A DNA stretch of 64,000 nucleotides, taken from NCBI RefSeq assembly GCF_001653235.2, contig NC_035794.1, positions 1,612,001-1,676,000 on the forward strand, written 5' to 3'. Below the pieces are notes generated by a model. That model saw only the letters and a program-made list of their open reading frames with translations. It had not been told where the DNA came from and did no database searches. Source of the stretch: Pochonia chlamydosporia 170. Taxonomy: Eukaryota; Ascomycota; Sordariomycetes; Hypocreales; Clavicipitaceae. The translations under genes were made by a program, and so were the position numbers. This document shows, piece by piece, positions 48,202 through 60,211 of the stretch (positions are counted from its first letter, which is position 1; the number at the start of each line of letters is the position of its first letter).

Positions 48202-49681
48202 ATGGACTCCTCACCGACGCAGGTGAAGGTCATCTTCACCACAGATGAGCAGGATCTGCAGCTCCCGGAGTCCAAGAGACAATTGCTCGTTCCAGCGGGT
48301 TCGCTTGGTCCTTTGCCTCTCTAGTAACATAGACATCAATGCTTACATGATCACAGATATCAAGCGATATGGCCTCTCTCGAATTCTCAACTCCGAGTCC
48401 ATGCTGGACACATCCTCTCCCGTTCCCCTTGACTTCCTCGCCAACGGCACATTTCTCCGCACATCTGTCGAAGACTACCTCAAGTCCAATGGACTATCAT
48501 CTGAAACGACTCTCACCCTTCAATATGTCCGCAGTTTGATCCCTCCCGTGTATCAAGCCAGTTTCCAGCATGACGACTGGGTCGGCGACGTCGATGTCCT
48601 ATCTGCCACAGCTCCCGCCAGCACAGGCGTCGACGGCGTCATCAATGACAGAATTGCCAGCGCCTCATACGATGGCCTTGTGAGAATATGGAACCCGTCA
48701 GGCGACGCGATTGCCACGTCGACAGCCGGTAGAGCTGGCGGCCACACCTCAAGAGTCAATGCCGTCCGGTGGTTGTCTACCACAAAGCTCGCCTCAGCGG
48801 GACTCGACAGAAAAATCATCATCTGGGACTATTCCGAATCGGATGACGGTTTTTCAGGCTCGTTGAAACATAACATGGAATTATGGGGGCATGAGAAAAA
48901 TATCAACACCATCGATGTCAATTGCGCTACGGGACGAATCCTCACTGCTTCCTCAGATGGCCGAGTCGGTCTCTGGACTTCGTCCAAGCGGGCTGCTCCC
49001 CAAGCAGACCCTGAGAGTCTTCCCTCATCTCATTCCACGAAACGTGCCAAATTATCCGCCGCTGCCACAACCGCTCAACGTGGTCCTTTGGCTATGATGC
49101 CGATGCATGATGACCAGGTCACTGCTGCGGTTTTCCACCCTCACGATTCAACCGTTGCGTACTCGGCGTCGCAAGATCACACAGTCAAAACAATCGACTT
49201 GACCACGCAAAAGGAAGTCTCAAGATTGACAACCCTCCACCCAATCATGTGCGCTGCAGCGCTGCCGGGAAACTCACTCATTGCTGCTGGCTCTTCCGCA
49301 CGGCACATCACTCTCCTCGATCCTCGAGAATCTGCTACCGCTACAGCTGCCATGACTCTCCGCGGCCATATCAACATGGTTGTATCTCTCTCACCATCCC
49401 CAGACAACGAATACTCATTGGTATCCGGATCCCACGACAGCACTTGTCGCGTTTGGGATCTCCGAAGTGTACGTCCGGCCACGTCAGAGGAAGGGTCTGG
49501 AAGTGTCAGCGAGCCGGTCTACACCATCGGCAGGGAGTGGCTGAACGGCAAGAAGTTGCCGCCAGCAGGTGATGGCGCCAAGGTATTGAGCGTGGTGTGG
49601 GATAAGTCGTGGGGCATTGTGAGCGCTGGAGAGGACAAAAAGGTGCAGATTAATAGAGGTAGAGGGCTTTTGGCTTCATAG
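48202..49681 (+). CDS. ytm1: Ribosome biogenesis WD40 protein Ytm1 (WDR12)
   Basis: Member of the Nop7-Erb1-Ytm1 (PeBoW) complex needed for 60S subunit maturation; its NLE domain is pulled by the AAA ATPase Rea1. Exons: 48202-48298 and 48357-49681; 473 residues. The NLE domain covers about residues 8-90 (VKVIFTTDEQDLQLPE, then DIKRYGLSRILNS after the intron, and PLDFLANGTFLRTSVEDYL). WD40 repeats follow (RIASASYDGLVRIWN, LASAGLDRKIIIWD, RILTASSDGRVGLW, SLVSGSHDSTCRVWDLRS). The donor GTTCGC is unusual but gives the conserved PADIKRYGLS junction. A basic KRAKLS stretch may be a nuclear signal. Confidence 0.94.
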
Positions 49682-49846
49682 ATGGATTTGGCGACGAATT
49701 GATAAACTAGCCCGGCGGGCCACAATGTTCTAGCTGGGTATATTTTGCCTTCATATATGTGGCGTGTATATGCTCACCCTATCTATTGTAAAGCCGTATT
49801 TGTCATGCCAACGATAGCCTGCAGAGGAGTTCGTGTACGCGACCCC

Positions 49847-51482
49847 TCAGTCCTCATCGCAGCTCCTCACCAATTCACCATATCGACTACTCACTCTGAC
49901 GCTCTCATCCAACAGTGACAAAACTTCAGTCTTCAGCCTCAATTTATCGTATGCCATCTTTTCACTAACAATCGCACCAAGAATATAAGACACAACAGTG
50001 TTAGTTTTTAGCGGCGGATCTCGCAGGATCTTGGCAACATCATCTGGCTTGAGATCCACATTGCCGTACCAGATATAATATGCTCTCAAGGCAGCTGGTT
50101 GTGCCGACATTGAAACCTTTGCGGCTCGATACTCGCTCGCTTTCTTCTCAGCTGCCAGCACGCGAGAATCTCTGGCAGGTTGTTCAGTTGGCGTCAACGG
50201 CATATTCAGGAGCTCAGTTCTGATATCTGAGTCGAGAGAGCTAAAGGAGTCGTCCGATAGGTAATCCGACTCTTCTGATAGTTCCGGCTCAACCACCGGA
50301 ATCGGCAGACCCAGTTCTACGTGATGAGGTCTCCCGGGACAAGGATCCAGTTGCTTGCGCTGTTCATCGAGAACATAGTACAACTGCACCCCAGCGTACG
50401 CATCCGAAGCAGCATCTGCAAAACAATTAGCACCAGCCACAAAACTTTTGTCACACCGACTAACAGAGCATTTGCCTATAACTCAACCGTCTCATCCAAT
50501 TACTCGACCGCACCATATCACCCTTAAAAAGCGGCAGCCCCAAAACCTCCTGCACCTGGGTCGACAGCGCCACCGGCCGCTTATTAATAAGGCCTGGCGT
50601 CTTTGCCGCCGTGAATTTCACCTGTTTGTACAGATGGCTCAGTTCGAAAATACCCCGTGTTTCAACACCGAGGTAATTTTTGAGTCTGGTGCAGTCGCCC
50701 TTAACCTGGACACCTACTTTGCTCACTGTCGAGTCTTCCATAATCTGCCGAAACGTGGGGGCGATGAAGGTGTCGTCCTTGGGGAACAGGGCAATGTGGA
50801 AGAGGGCGATGCGTTCTGGGCTCGCGATCTGGATGAGAGATACGTTTTCTCGCGGTCCAGCGTGGCGGGTTGCTTCGGGGAGCCACTCGAGGTCGAGGCC
50901 GAGGAGTGGTTGGTTGAGGAAGTGTCGTTGGCAGACTTGCTCCATGGTGTGTTTGCTGGTGCAGTAGTGGACTTTTACTCTTTCGGTGGTGCCCGAACGG
51001 TTGGTGCGTTGGTACATGGTGTGTGACCAGAAGGATTCGAGAGATCCGGGCTTGGCGATGCGTGCTGCGTGGAAGAGGGAGTGGGAGATGTTGAAGCTTA
51101 GTGATGTTGAGGGGGGTTGGATGTTGGTTGAATCAAATTTGGTGTCTATGTTGGAAGGCGTTGTTTCTTTGTTTTGTTCATGCGTCGTGATGTGAAGTTG
51201 CTTTGTGGGTTCTGGCTCCGAATAACCACTTGATTTGATGTCTCGGTCATGAGGTGATGATAAGGTGGCTATATCATCTTTCGCCGTAGTAGGTGAGCAG
51301 TATTCAAACGGCTCACTCTTGGAATCAGCCCTGGTGACGTGGATAGAGCTCGCAGTTTGCAGGAAACGCGGCACATCTAGCTGAGGGTATATCGACGCGG
51401 TCTCTGTGGGTGGTGAGAAGCGAATGCCCAACTTCGGACTCCATAGCTTAGATTTGCCACTCAAACTTGACGGTCTGGCCAT
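49847..51482 (-). CDS. 3'-5' exonuclease, DEDD/RNase D-WRN type
   Basis: Predicted DnaQ-like 3'-5' exonuclease; RNA or DNA substrate unknown. Exons: 51482-50465 and 50415-49847, intron 49 bp; 528 residues. The first 180 residues are disordered. The nuclease motifs are in order: GLDLEW (Asp and Glu, near residues 197-199), GVQVKGDCTRL (Asp), and YAASDAYAGVQLY (Tyr and Asp), the last being created across the splice junction, which makes a DEDDy set. The C-terminal 150 residues have an acidic Ser patch (EESDYLSDDSFSSLDSD) and a small helical domain. The ATG at 51482 has a strong context (CACCATGG). An in-frame ATG at 51701 would add 73 residues rich in Arg with one acidic residue in the first 55, resembling a mitochondrial presequence. 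It resembles fungal WRN-exonuclease-like proteins; not named further. Confidence 0.86.
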
Positions 51483-52153
51483 GGTGCCAAAGTACCTTGA
51501 CGAAGCTGGGCGAGTGTATACTCTGTCTTCAAGAATTACCGCAATTCTACGCCGCAGAAGTTGCCGTTTTCGAGGGCGGCCAAGTGGTTGTATAAGTGGT
51601 TGAGTTCGGCTGGCAGTGACGCCGTCACAGCAAGTCACGAATAGCTGTGCGTGCGGAACGCGAAGCAGCGAAACTCCATGACGACGGCGACCAATTATCA
51701 TGGCCTAGCGTGCTTGGGTTGTGCTGGGAGCAGGCAGCCATGCAGGTCGACTTGGAGGGAGGTGGTTCATCGAGGAGGTTGGGATTGGATTCACGCCAGG
51801 CTGCATGTTGGAGTATGCGAATGGTCTGGTGGTTTCACTTGACATCTCAGATGAGCCATTCAGTAGCCAGCGGCCCAAGGCACCTGTAACCGCCCCCAGA
51901 ATGATGCAGCCACAGGTGGTGGAGGACAATTGGCGGGGTGCTGCTTACATAAGGCGATCCCTCCAATTCGCACGTGGAGACTCAACCTCAAAGCTGGATG
52001 CGACTCAAGCACCAGACCCCAGTCGATGCGATTCCACGACCCATGCTCCGTGAGATATCCAACAAGGTCCCAAGACTCGAGCCTCATCTCCATCCGCTGT
52101 CTCCAGGACTCGAGCTATCTGATACACAAGATCGCTATCCGCAAACATCCACC
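51483..52153. other. Divergent promoter region, exonuclease to lsm5
   Basis: 671 bp between start codons. Part of it (51483-51701) is open in the exonuclease frame and may be coding if the upstream ATG is used. Nothing else seen. Confidence 0.6.
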
Positions 52154-52682
52154 ATGGCTTCCCAATTGCTACCACTAGGTGAGTTGCGATGCTGTCAAAA
52201 ATCTCACATCAAGCGCTGACAGCAGACCAGAACTCATCGACAAGTGTGTCGGCTCAAGGATGTGGGTTATCATGAAGGGAGACAAGGGTATTTACCGCCG
52301 CTTATTCTTCAAACGTCATGTTGCGAGTTGGTAGGCTGAGGTGCTAACATTCATCAGAGTTTAGCGGCACCCTCGTCGGGTTCGACGACTACGTCAGTAA
52401 GTGGCTCCGTCTCACTTGGTAAATTTGGAGGTATGCTAACGACGGTCCATAGACATGGTGTTGGAGGATGTGACGGAATTGTAAATATACTCAAACACCT
52501 GACGTGCTGAAAGCTTGTTCTGACCAAGGCCCTGTAGTGACTACTCCGGAAACCACACCAAGCTGCCCAAGATTCTGCTCAACGGTAACAATATCTGCAT
52601 GGTATGATGAATTACTCATGAGTCATATCGGTCTCGTGCTGACTACTCGCAGTTAATTCCGGGGGGTGAAGGACCGGCTTGA
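52154..52682 (+). CDS. lsm5: U6 snRNA-associated Sm-like protein LSm5
   Basis: Ring subunit of the LSm1-7 (mRNA decay, cytoplasm) and LSm2-8 (U6 snRNP, nucleus) complexes. Six very short exons: 52154-52178, 52231-52287, 52358-52396, 52453-52480, 52538-52601, 52653-52682; spliced product 80 residues, the normal size. The spliced protein begins MASQLLPLELIDKCVGSRMW and shows both Sm motifs: MKGDKEFSGTLVGFDDYVNM with VLEDVTEF (Sm1) and KILLNGNNICMLIPGG (Sm2, IxLNGNNI-G). Exons are 25-64 nt, so it is easily missed by open-frame searches. All introns are GT-AG and 50-71 bp. It is convergent with rpb11. Confidence 0.95.
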
Positions 52683-53029
52683 AGGACGAGCGAAAGCTGC
52701 TCGTATGAATAAAAGATCTACAATACCACCCATCGCATCCGCGTGCCGACTGGCAATTACACAATTGGTGTAAGAAACAGCTATTTAGTCCGCAAACTCT
52801 GGTACAGACGCACGAGCTATAGATGTATAATCTACGACGCTCAAGAGGGACAAATTGTCATCATTCTGTCAAGTTTAAAATCTTACAATGCAAATCTAGC
52901 GTCATTGTTTCCCTCTGCCTATGCACCGTTCCTGTGTGACATGACTTTTTCCTTTCAAAACGCAAGCTGATATCACATCGTCCAAAACGCCAATACCCGT
53001 AAAGTCATCCTGTATGCCAGTCCCAAACT
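52683..53029. other. Convergent 3' intergenic region, lsm5 to rpb11
   Basis: 347 bp, presumed 3' untranslated regions of both genes; nothing else seen. Confidence 0.7.
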
Positions 53030-54039
53030 TTAGAAGCCATTCCCTTGCAAGTTACCTTGTTCTCCCGTATTCGTGATACGTCGGAGCTCCCATTCACGGG
53101 TAAATTCCTGGTGCAGCGATTCTAGTTGGTTGATGAGCTTTTCGCAGACAGCGGTGAAAACCTCGCGAGGGGTTTTCGTCCCATCTGTTTGTACACGAAT
53201 GAAGAGCTGGGGTACGTTGGGGTGGCCAACTGGTCCTCACATTAGCGGCGTTGGTTCTGTGTTTGAGGCTGGAGCAGGATACGTACGTTTGTAACCAGCC
53301 ATGTAGACATTAGGGTGAGCCTTGATATGTTCAGATAAGAGGTTGCCGAGAGTGTGGTCCTCTTTGTTCAAAATGAAGTCTGAGGTGTTGGACATGCCTG
53401 TGGTTGTCAGAGCTGATAACAAGTGCAACAGCGGAAAGTGGCTTACCAGAGTACACTTTTTCTTCAATCCTCTTCTCTCCCTCGCTCAGCAAGAAGAGCT
53501 CGAAACTGTGCAATGTCAGCTATGTGGTAGGAGGAACAAGTAGGCCAGAGTGAGCGCAACGTGTCTTGGGTGTTGAAGTGCTTGGGGTTGCAGCCGGCCA
53601 TGATGAGGATAGTGAGGAGTGAGATGAGCCGGATGAAAGAGAGATGAATTTCGCAGCCGCTTCGTTTTGTGCGGAGCACTTTGCGTCAGAGTATTTTGTG
53701 TGTTCGCGGCAACCACCAGACGTCTTTTGACCAGTTTGGCAGCTGCGATGGACTCTGGCGGGATGACTGGCAACTGCCACGGCCGCCACTCACTTGCGCA
53801 GCATACATGTATCATGAGCCTTGGCGACGAAAGAATCCTGCTTGGCGCCGTCGACGATCGAATAAGTCATGCGCCGCTTTGGTGTGGTTCACGGCGAAAG
53901 GTATCGTCTCTTTCATTCTCATCGCGTCAAACATCGCCATCTCTGGCCGGTTACAGCCCATCATCACGCCAAACACAGCGGTTGAGACTCCTTGAAAGCG
54001 AGTATGTTCCATAAAAACTTACCGATCTGGCGCATTCAT
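53030..54039 (-). CDS. rpb11: RNA polymerase II subunit Rpb11
   Basis: Pairs with Rpb3 in the assembly platform of RNA polymerase II (alpha-like). Exons: 54039-54023 (17 nt), 53505-53447, 53397-53287, 53229-53030; 128 residues. Spliced start MNAPDRFELFLLSEGEKRI matches the conserved Rpb11 N-terminus exactly across the first intron. The alpha-subunit motif follows: FILNKEDHTLGNLLSEHI, then VYMAGYKLGHPNVPQLFIRV. The tail FTREWELRRI is also typical. The first intron is 517 bp, about ten times the local norm, with no other gene recognised inside. Divergent from the methyltransferase gene. Confidence 0.94.
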
Positions 54040-54511
54040 ATTGTACTGTGGTCTCGGGTATTCGAGATACGACGTGGAAGGTAGCCGAGTTCAATTGGTG
54101 GCGCGAGGAGTGGTGAAGCTTCCCTAGGTCGTGTTGGGAAAACAAATGACAGCAAAACGACTATTATGATTCCGTAGCGCAATAATAAAAAACAATTATC
54201 CAAAAATGTTAGCCATGTGTGGTGGTTGACAAAGATTGCAGAGGAAGTGCTTGATTCACTGAGTCTCAAATTGGGAACAACTGAGTCGCTGTGCAAGGTT
54301 GAATGAGGCGTTGGTGCAAATGGCTATAGCTCGGGTAAACCCCACCACCCAACTGCATTGCACACATCGACATCCACACCATTCCGAGTCTTCACATTTG
54401 CAACTCATCACTCTACATTCACATCAAACACTTCTTCATACTCACTGGCTCACCTCTGGCTATTGATGCCATCCCACCATCGACTTTCCGAACCATGTAA
54501 ATCAGCAGTCA
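54040..54511. other. Divergent promoter region, rpb11 to methyltransferase
   Basis: 472 bp between start codons; AT-rich at 54150-54200. No coding region or clear named element seen. Confidence 0.65.
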
Positions 54512-55570
54512 ATGCCACGACTCCCACCATGCCTTCTCAGGCAGGCCAGACGACACTCTCCCAACCTGGCCACCCTCCTCCCAGCATGCCGTGACATCCA
54601 ATCCGCCAAAAATGAACTCCGGTGGCTTACAGAGTATGTGAAGCAGACAACGCCAGGGAAAGACCACCAGGCTCGCCAATTGAAATCGCTTTGCCAGAAG
54701 CGAGGCTGCGGAGTTCCTTTACAGTATATTCTTGGATCGCAACCATTTGGACCTTTGGATATTCAATGCAGTCCTGGTGTGCTTATCCCTCGCCCAGAGA
54801 CAGAAGCATATACCCATCACCTCGTAGATTTGATCAAGTCTGGAGAGCTGTTGGATCGCAAACCAAGTGACGCCCATGGCAAACTGAACATTGTCGACTT
54901 TTGCACAGGAACAGGTTGCATCCCGTTGCTGTTGTACACATTACTTCAGCCACGCTTTCCGCATCTACATGTTCGAGGAGTTGACATTGCATCAGAGGCT
55001 GTCACTCTCGCAAGGTCTAATATCGACCACAATATCGGTTTGGGCAACATTGCGCCGTCTAAGCCGGGGCAAAGGCTCGACATCGTATATGGCGACGTCT
55101 TTAACGACAAAGACATTGCGTCACTTGCTAAAACTCCTTGTGACATATTAATATCCAACCCACCTTATATCTCGCAGGGGTCTTGGAATTACGGCCATGG
55201 GCAACTGGGTTACTCGGTTCGCAAGTATGAGCCACGCTTAGCCCTTGTTCCGAGCAGTGATTTGCCGATACCTGCAGGTTGGCAGCATGAAGATGTATTT
55301 TATTCAAGGCTGCTGGATGTTGCCATGCGACTAAGACCAAGCGTCGCGCTGTTCGAGTTAGGAGATGAATTTCAGGCCCGGCGTGTTTTGGAGCGTTTGT
55401 TTCAACACGAAATAGCAGAACTTGCAACGGTTGAGGTCTGGCGGGACTGGCCTGACCTCACTAATACCGATGAAGAGGCCGTAGAGCTTGATATACAAGT
55501 GGATGGCATCTCTCGAAAGGTGCCAGTAAAAGGTTCAGGCCAAGTTCGGTCGATTTTGTTGCGGATGTGA
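54512..55570 (+). CDS. mtq1: PrmC/HemK-type release factor glutamine methyltransferase, probably mitochondrial
   Basis: Predicted S-adenosylmethionine-dependent N5-glutamine methyltransferase acting on the GGQ motif of a release factor. Single exon, 352 residues. Family motifs: helical N-terminal part with GVPLQYILGSQPF and GVLIPRPETE (substrate-binding region), the SAM-binding loop VDFCTGTGCIPLLL, the acidic GVDIASEAV, and the catalytic ISNPPYI near residue 216. The first 30 residues are rich in Arg and Leu without acids (MPRLPPCLLRQARRHS), fitting a mitochondrial presequence, so the Mtq1 (mitochondrial) rather than the Mtq2 (cytosolic) assignment is favoured; Mtq2 is also much shorter. Confidence 0.9.
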   Translation: MPRLPPCLLRQARRHSPNLATLLPACRDIQSAKNELRWLTEYVKQTTPGKDHQARQLKSLCQKRGCGVPLQYILGSQPFGPLDIQCSPGVLIPRPETEAYTHHLVDLIKSGELLDRKPSDAHGKLNIVDFCTGTGCIPLLLYTLLQPRFPHLHVRGVDIASEAVTLARSNIDHNIGLGNIAPSKPGQRLDIVYGDVFNDKDIASLAKTPCDILISNPPYISQGSWNYGHGQLGYSVRKYEPRLALVPSSDLPIPAGWQHEDVFYSRLLDVAMRLRPSVALFELGDEFQARRVLERLFQHEIAELATVEVWRDWPDLTNTDEEAVELDIQVDGISRKVPVKGSGQVRSILLRM

Positions 55571-56204
55571 GGAGATGTGGGCTATTAATTAGAATATGGT
55601 CTCAGGTCTACGTTAGCAGACACTTTATTGTCTTGCAATAGACAAATAAATAGCTTAATTGACCTTGTCGCTTTTGTTGTAGTTTTTGCTCCCATCCCTG
55701 CTGATACGCCGACCTGGGTGGCCCTGTGAGTTTTATGCAATAAGATATCAATTGTCCCAGCTTCGCTTTTCGCCTGCGGAATTTGCGCGGTTTTGAGCCA
55801 ATTTGCCCATCCAACGTCAATTACACCCGTCTAGGGAGTACCTCCCCATCTTTAGAAATACATTCCATTTCACCTCGCATCAAAAGTCCTTGTCGTCACC
55901 GTTTTGATGCCTGCGGAGTTACCCTACAGACCCACAAACTCCGGGAGTGGCCCACGTGACGCCGCTTAATTTCTAGCTCGAAGTGGACTCATCATCAGAG
56001 GCTTCGAGAGTTGTATCGCCATCGACCCATTATCGGCGTAGCATTGGACTTTCCTCTGCGCACGCTACTCTTGAATGCTCACCCTTGGAAACCAGAGTCT
56101 TTAAGCCGTAGAGAATCGATCTCTTCAGCTCATGAGATAGGACAGTCTCCTTTTCATTCCCCCTCCCCATCTCCGGTGGTTCCGCCTCCTGCGACTGCTC
56201 CGAT
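55571..56204. other. Intergenic region before the m-AAA protease gene
   Basis: 634 bp: 3' region of the methyltransferase gene, then promoter of the protease gene with CACGTGAC (core at 55953-55958). No gene seen. Confidence 0.65.
55953..55958. promoter_or_regulatory. CACGTG box upstream of m-AAA protease gene
   Basis: CCACGTGAC about 250 bp before the start codon, a Cbf1-like consensus; a similar box precedes the elongase gene. Confidence 0.35.
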
Positions 56205-58985
56205 ATGCCCAACATGTCGAGATATCTCCGACAATCGAGCCAGCTCGCGCGGCTAGCGAGACTCTCTCAACAGTCAAGTGTCCAGCGAAGCCTGCGACTG
56301 CCGGCGGTGTCGCGATCGCTCCCGTCGCGGTCACTACCAGCTCCCTATGGCATTTCTGTGAGATACTATTCCTCGTCGAAACCGCCGCAGCCGGACGACG
56401 AATCCAAGCCGAAAAGCGAGAACAAGCCTGAGACACCGAAGAATCAGAATGAATCAGAAACAAAGCCTGGCGAGGAGAAGGGTGCTGATTCCGCAAAACT
56501 CGCACCTCTGCCCGAAGGATGGATTCGATTATCAAAGGACGAAATTGCTCAATTGGACGCCTTCCAAAAGGTTTTGCCAGAGGCACAAAGAGCCACGCTG
56601 AAGGATATTCTTCGAGGCTTGCAGCAGACTGGCGCGCCTGCCGAGGTCCGTGATTTGCTGGCCAAGATGCGCAAGGGTCCTGGTAACTTGTCAATATTGG
56701 ATAAGGGGAGACTGATGCGATGTGTGTTTATGATGGCAGAGCGCCTGGCCGAATGGGAGGTAGAGGAGCAGCGAAAAGGAAACCGAATGTTTGATCAAAA
56801 CCAACGGCCAGACCAAGATCAAAACGAGGCCGAGACGGGTAAGAGTGAGCCCGAATTCGAGACACGGGATAAGAAGTCGGGTGAGAGCGGATCAAATCAA
56901 CAAGGACCCGGGGGTCCCAAAAAGCCTGAGCGAAATGGCTGGATGGATGCGCTGCAGACTGGTTTGGTCTTGGGTATTACCCTCTGGGCGGTCGACTCGC
57001 TCAGCAAGCCTTTCTCCGAGAAGGAAATTACCTGGCAGGAGATGCGGAGGGCTTTCTTGGACAAGGGCCTTGTGCAAAAGATGGTTGTGGTTAATGGTTC
57101 ACAAGTTCGCGTTGAGCTACACCCAGATGCTCCCCAAGGCGACGCTGGCGCCAATGGCAAGAGAACATACGTTTTCACCATTGGCTCAGTGGAGTCGTTT
57201 GAGAAGAAGCTTGAAGAGGCTCAAGATCAACTCGGTATCCCAGCATCAGAAAGAATACCCGTTAGCTACGAGGCTGGCGGCAGCACAATCGGCAATCTTG
57301 TCCTAGCCTTTGGCCCTACACTCTTGTTCATCGGTCTAATTCTGTGGACTCAGCGGTCTATGAGCGGCCGAGCTGGAGGCGGCGGCATGTTTAACTTTGG
57401 CAAGAGCAAGGCCAAAAAGTTCAACGCAGAGAGCGCTGTAAAGGTCAAATTTGCCGATGTAGCGGGTCTTGAAGAAGCCAAGACGGAAATCATGGAGTTT
57501 GTCAGCTTCCTCAAGCAGCCCGAGAAGTTTGAGAAGCTTGGTGCCAAGATCCCCCGAGGTGCTATTCTTGCTGGACCACCCGGTACCGGTAAGACCCTTC
57601 TTGCCAAGGCGACTGCTGGTGAATCTGGCGTTCCCTTCTTCAGCGTGAGCGGTTCCGAATTTGTCGAAATGTTTGTCGGTGTTGGTCCTTCACGAGTACG
57701 AGACTTGTTTGCCGAGGGTCGCAAGAATGCGCCTTGCATCATCTTCATTGACGAAATCGACGCCATTGGCCGCGCAAGAATGGAAAGCGGACGTGGATTT
57801 GGTGGCAATGACGAACGAGAAGCTACTCTCAATCAGATTCTGACGGAAATGGACGGCTTTAACACTCGCGAACAAGTCGTGGTCTTGGCTGGTACTAATC
57901 GCGCAGACATCTTGGACAAGGCTCTCATGCGACCTGGACGATTTGACAGACACATCTTTATTGACCGGCCGACCATGAACGGGCGCAAAGAAATCTTCAA
58001 GGTATATCTCAAGAAGATTGTCACGAATGAGGACCAAGAGTTCCTCGTTGGCAGACTCGCTACACTTACTCCTGGCTTCTCTGGTGCCGACATTTCCAAT
58101 GTCGTCAACGAGGCAGCACTGATCGGTATGTATTTCTTTTCTCTCAGCTGTGTCAGCTACAAGGGCTAACTAACAAATACTACAGCTGCCCGAGGCAATG
58201 CCGAAGAAGTCAAGATGGAACACTTTGAGCGAGCTATTGAGCGTGTCATTGGCGGCTTGGAACGCAAGTCTCTTGTGCTGCGGCCCGAGGAGAAGAAGAC
58301 GGTGGCTTATCACGAGGCTGGCCATGCCATCTGCGGCTGGTTCCTTCGCCATGCGGATCCTCTCTTGAAGGTGTCCATTATTCCCCGTGGACAAGGCGCT
58401 CTCGGTTACGCACAGTACCTGCCCCAGGATGCCTATCTGATGAACACAAACCAGCTGATGGATCGCATGGCGATGACAATGGGTGGACGTGTATCTGAGG
58501 AACTTCACTTCCCGACAGTGACAACTGGCGCAAGTGATGATTTCAAGAAGGTGTCACAGATGGCGCGAAACATGGTGACCCAATGGGGCATGTCGGACAA
58601 GGTTGGACCGGTGTTCTTCGAGAACGACCCGAATCGCATGCAGAAACCATTTGCCGAAGCCACGGCTCAACAAATCGACCAGGAGGTTCACCGAATTGTC
58701 GACGAGGCCTATCAACGGTGCAAAGACCTCTTACTGGAGAAGAAGCATGAGGTTGGGCTCATCGCTCAAGAGCTACTGAAGAAGGAGGTGCTGGTGCGAG
58801 ACGACATGGTGCGCATCTTGGGCAAGAGACCGTTCGACGACAACAACGAGGAATTTGAGAAGTACTTTGGAGGTGGCAAAGGCGAGAGCGCACCGCCGCC
58901 ATTCCCTACCGAAACCGACACACCACGGGACGAGCCTCCTGCTCCAGCGCCAGCTTTCAACCAGCATCCCGATGGATCAAGATGA
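56205..58985 (+). CDS. Mitochondrial m-AAA protease subunit (Yta10/Yta12, Afg3-like)
   Basis: ATP-dependent zinc metalloprotease of the inner membrane facing the matrix; degrades and processes membrane proteins and assists respiratory complex assembly. Exons: 56205-58125 and 58186-58985; 906 residues. The N-terminus ([20 protein letters not shown]) is a clear targeting sequence. A charged disordered region follows, then FtsH-type extracellular region with two membrane segments ([32 protein letters not shown]). AAA domain: Walker A GPPGTGKT near residues 457-464, Walker [13 protein letters not shown], arginine finger region MRPGRFDR. The zinc site HEAGH is near residue 682, after the intron. 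Acidic Pro-rich tail. Whether it is the Yta10 or the Yta12 orthologue is not decided. Confidence 0.95.
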
Positions 58986-60211
58986 ACTGGGCTCCGAAGC
59001 AAAAGTCGACGACGATTGCCAAAGACAAGACAGGAGTGGCCGCACAGCAGCCGATAGCATGCATTATGCTGGGAACTTGATATGGCCAGCGTATTGGCCA
59101 GCATGCGTGGCTCGGAGGTGTGACTGGGTTTCAGAAGTTGGGCCATCGAGCGGTAGAGCTTGAACGAGCTCGAATCATAATTTTCTCTCAACTCTATCTA
59201 TAAGGCAGGCCCACCCGACCTGTGTATATCAGCATTATTGCCCCTTTTGGGCGGGCGCTCATGGGGCAAGGGAAAACTCGTTTTATTATGTATTACTTTA
59301 TGTATGTACTCTAGGGGGTAGAATAGAAGTGCCGAGACGTGAATGGATAGTGTATGGATGATTGTGTGTACAGTGATTGACGGTGTTTCTCATATTGTGG
59401 TGATTATAATCTGTCTGGGTAGTTATTGAGTACCTACCTAGGTAGGTAGGTATATCTTGATGGCGAGCCCAATGTCAAAGACGCCGTGTCATGTCAAAAC
59501 CAGCATTGCGACAATGACATGAATGCCGTTTATGAATGCTGCACGCTGATTGGCCCAGAAAGTTCTCGGTCGACGGACACAACGCCATGGCTGTGGGATG
59601 TCTGGGCCAATAATCCCTGTCGATGGGAAGTTGATGATGCAAGTGTCAAGATCAACTGCCGCTTGGGTTGTCCGCAGTTGAAATTGTCTGGTGTAAATAC
59701 AAGGTGACTTTGAAATCTCCGGCTGTGATGGATGAATATGGGCCGTGAGTGCGGGTTGTGATTTCGGTAAAGTAGGAAGTTAAGACATCACGCCGTACAT
59801 CTGTACTCGGCATCATTGAATACGATCTGTGAAAGCGCACCAGTAAGACGAGGTAATCAATCTACTTAAGCACATTTACGGAGTGCTCCGTACGGAGCAA
59901 AGAAACGTAGAATACACGGAGAAATCAATCATCATCCAAACGACAATGTTGAAAGTACACCAAAGTACCACACCACCTGCCCCACACGTAAAGATACATC
60001 ATGGTTCGTAACAAGTTTTTTCTGGGTCCAAAAGTTTCCTGCATGTGGCGGGATTGACTTGACTTGGGGAACGGCCAACCCGCAAACATATATTTAATCG
60101 CTAGCCTTGCTGGCCTACGAATCTTGATAGAATTTTTAATTCTGATGCTCACTATTCCCTTTTCGATTTCCTAGAATGTCGTTATAACTGTCTCCGTCCA
60201 TTTGACACAAC
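58986..60211. other. Intergenic region, protease gene to transporter gene
   Basis: 1.2 kb, no gene recognised. Contains TAGG/CCTA short repeats at 59440-59452. Confidence 0.65.

Noticed and set aside
53506..54022. Possible box C/D snoRNA in the rpb11 intron (TGATGATG seen)
   Set aside because: No CTGA D box at a suitable distance and no terminal stem.
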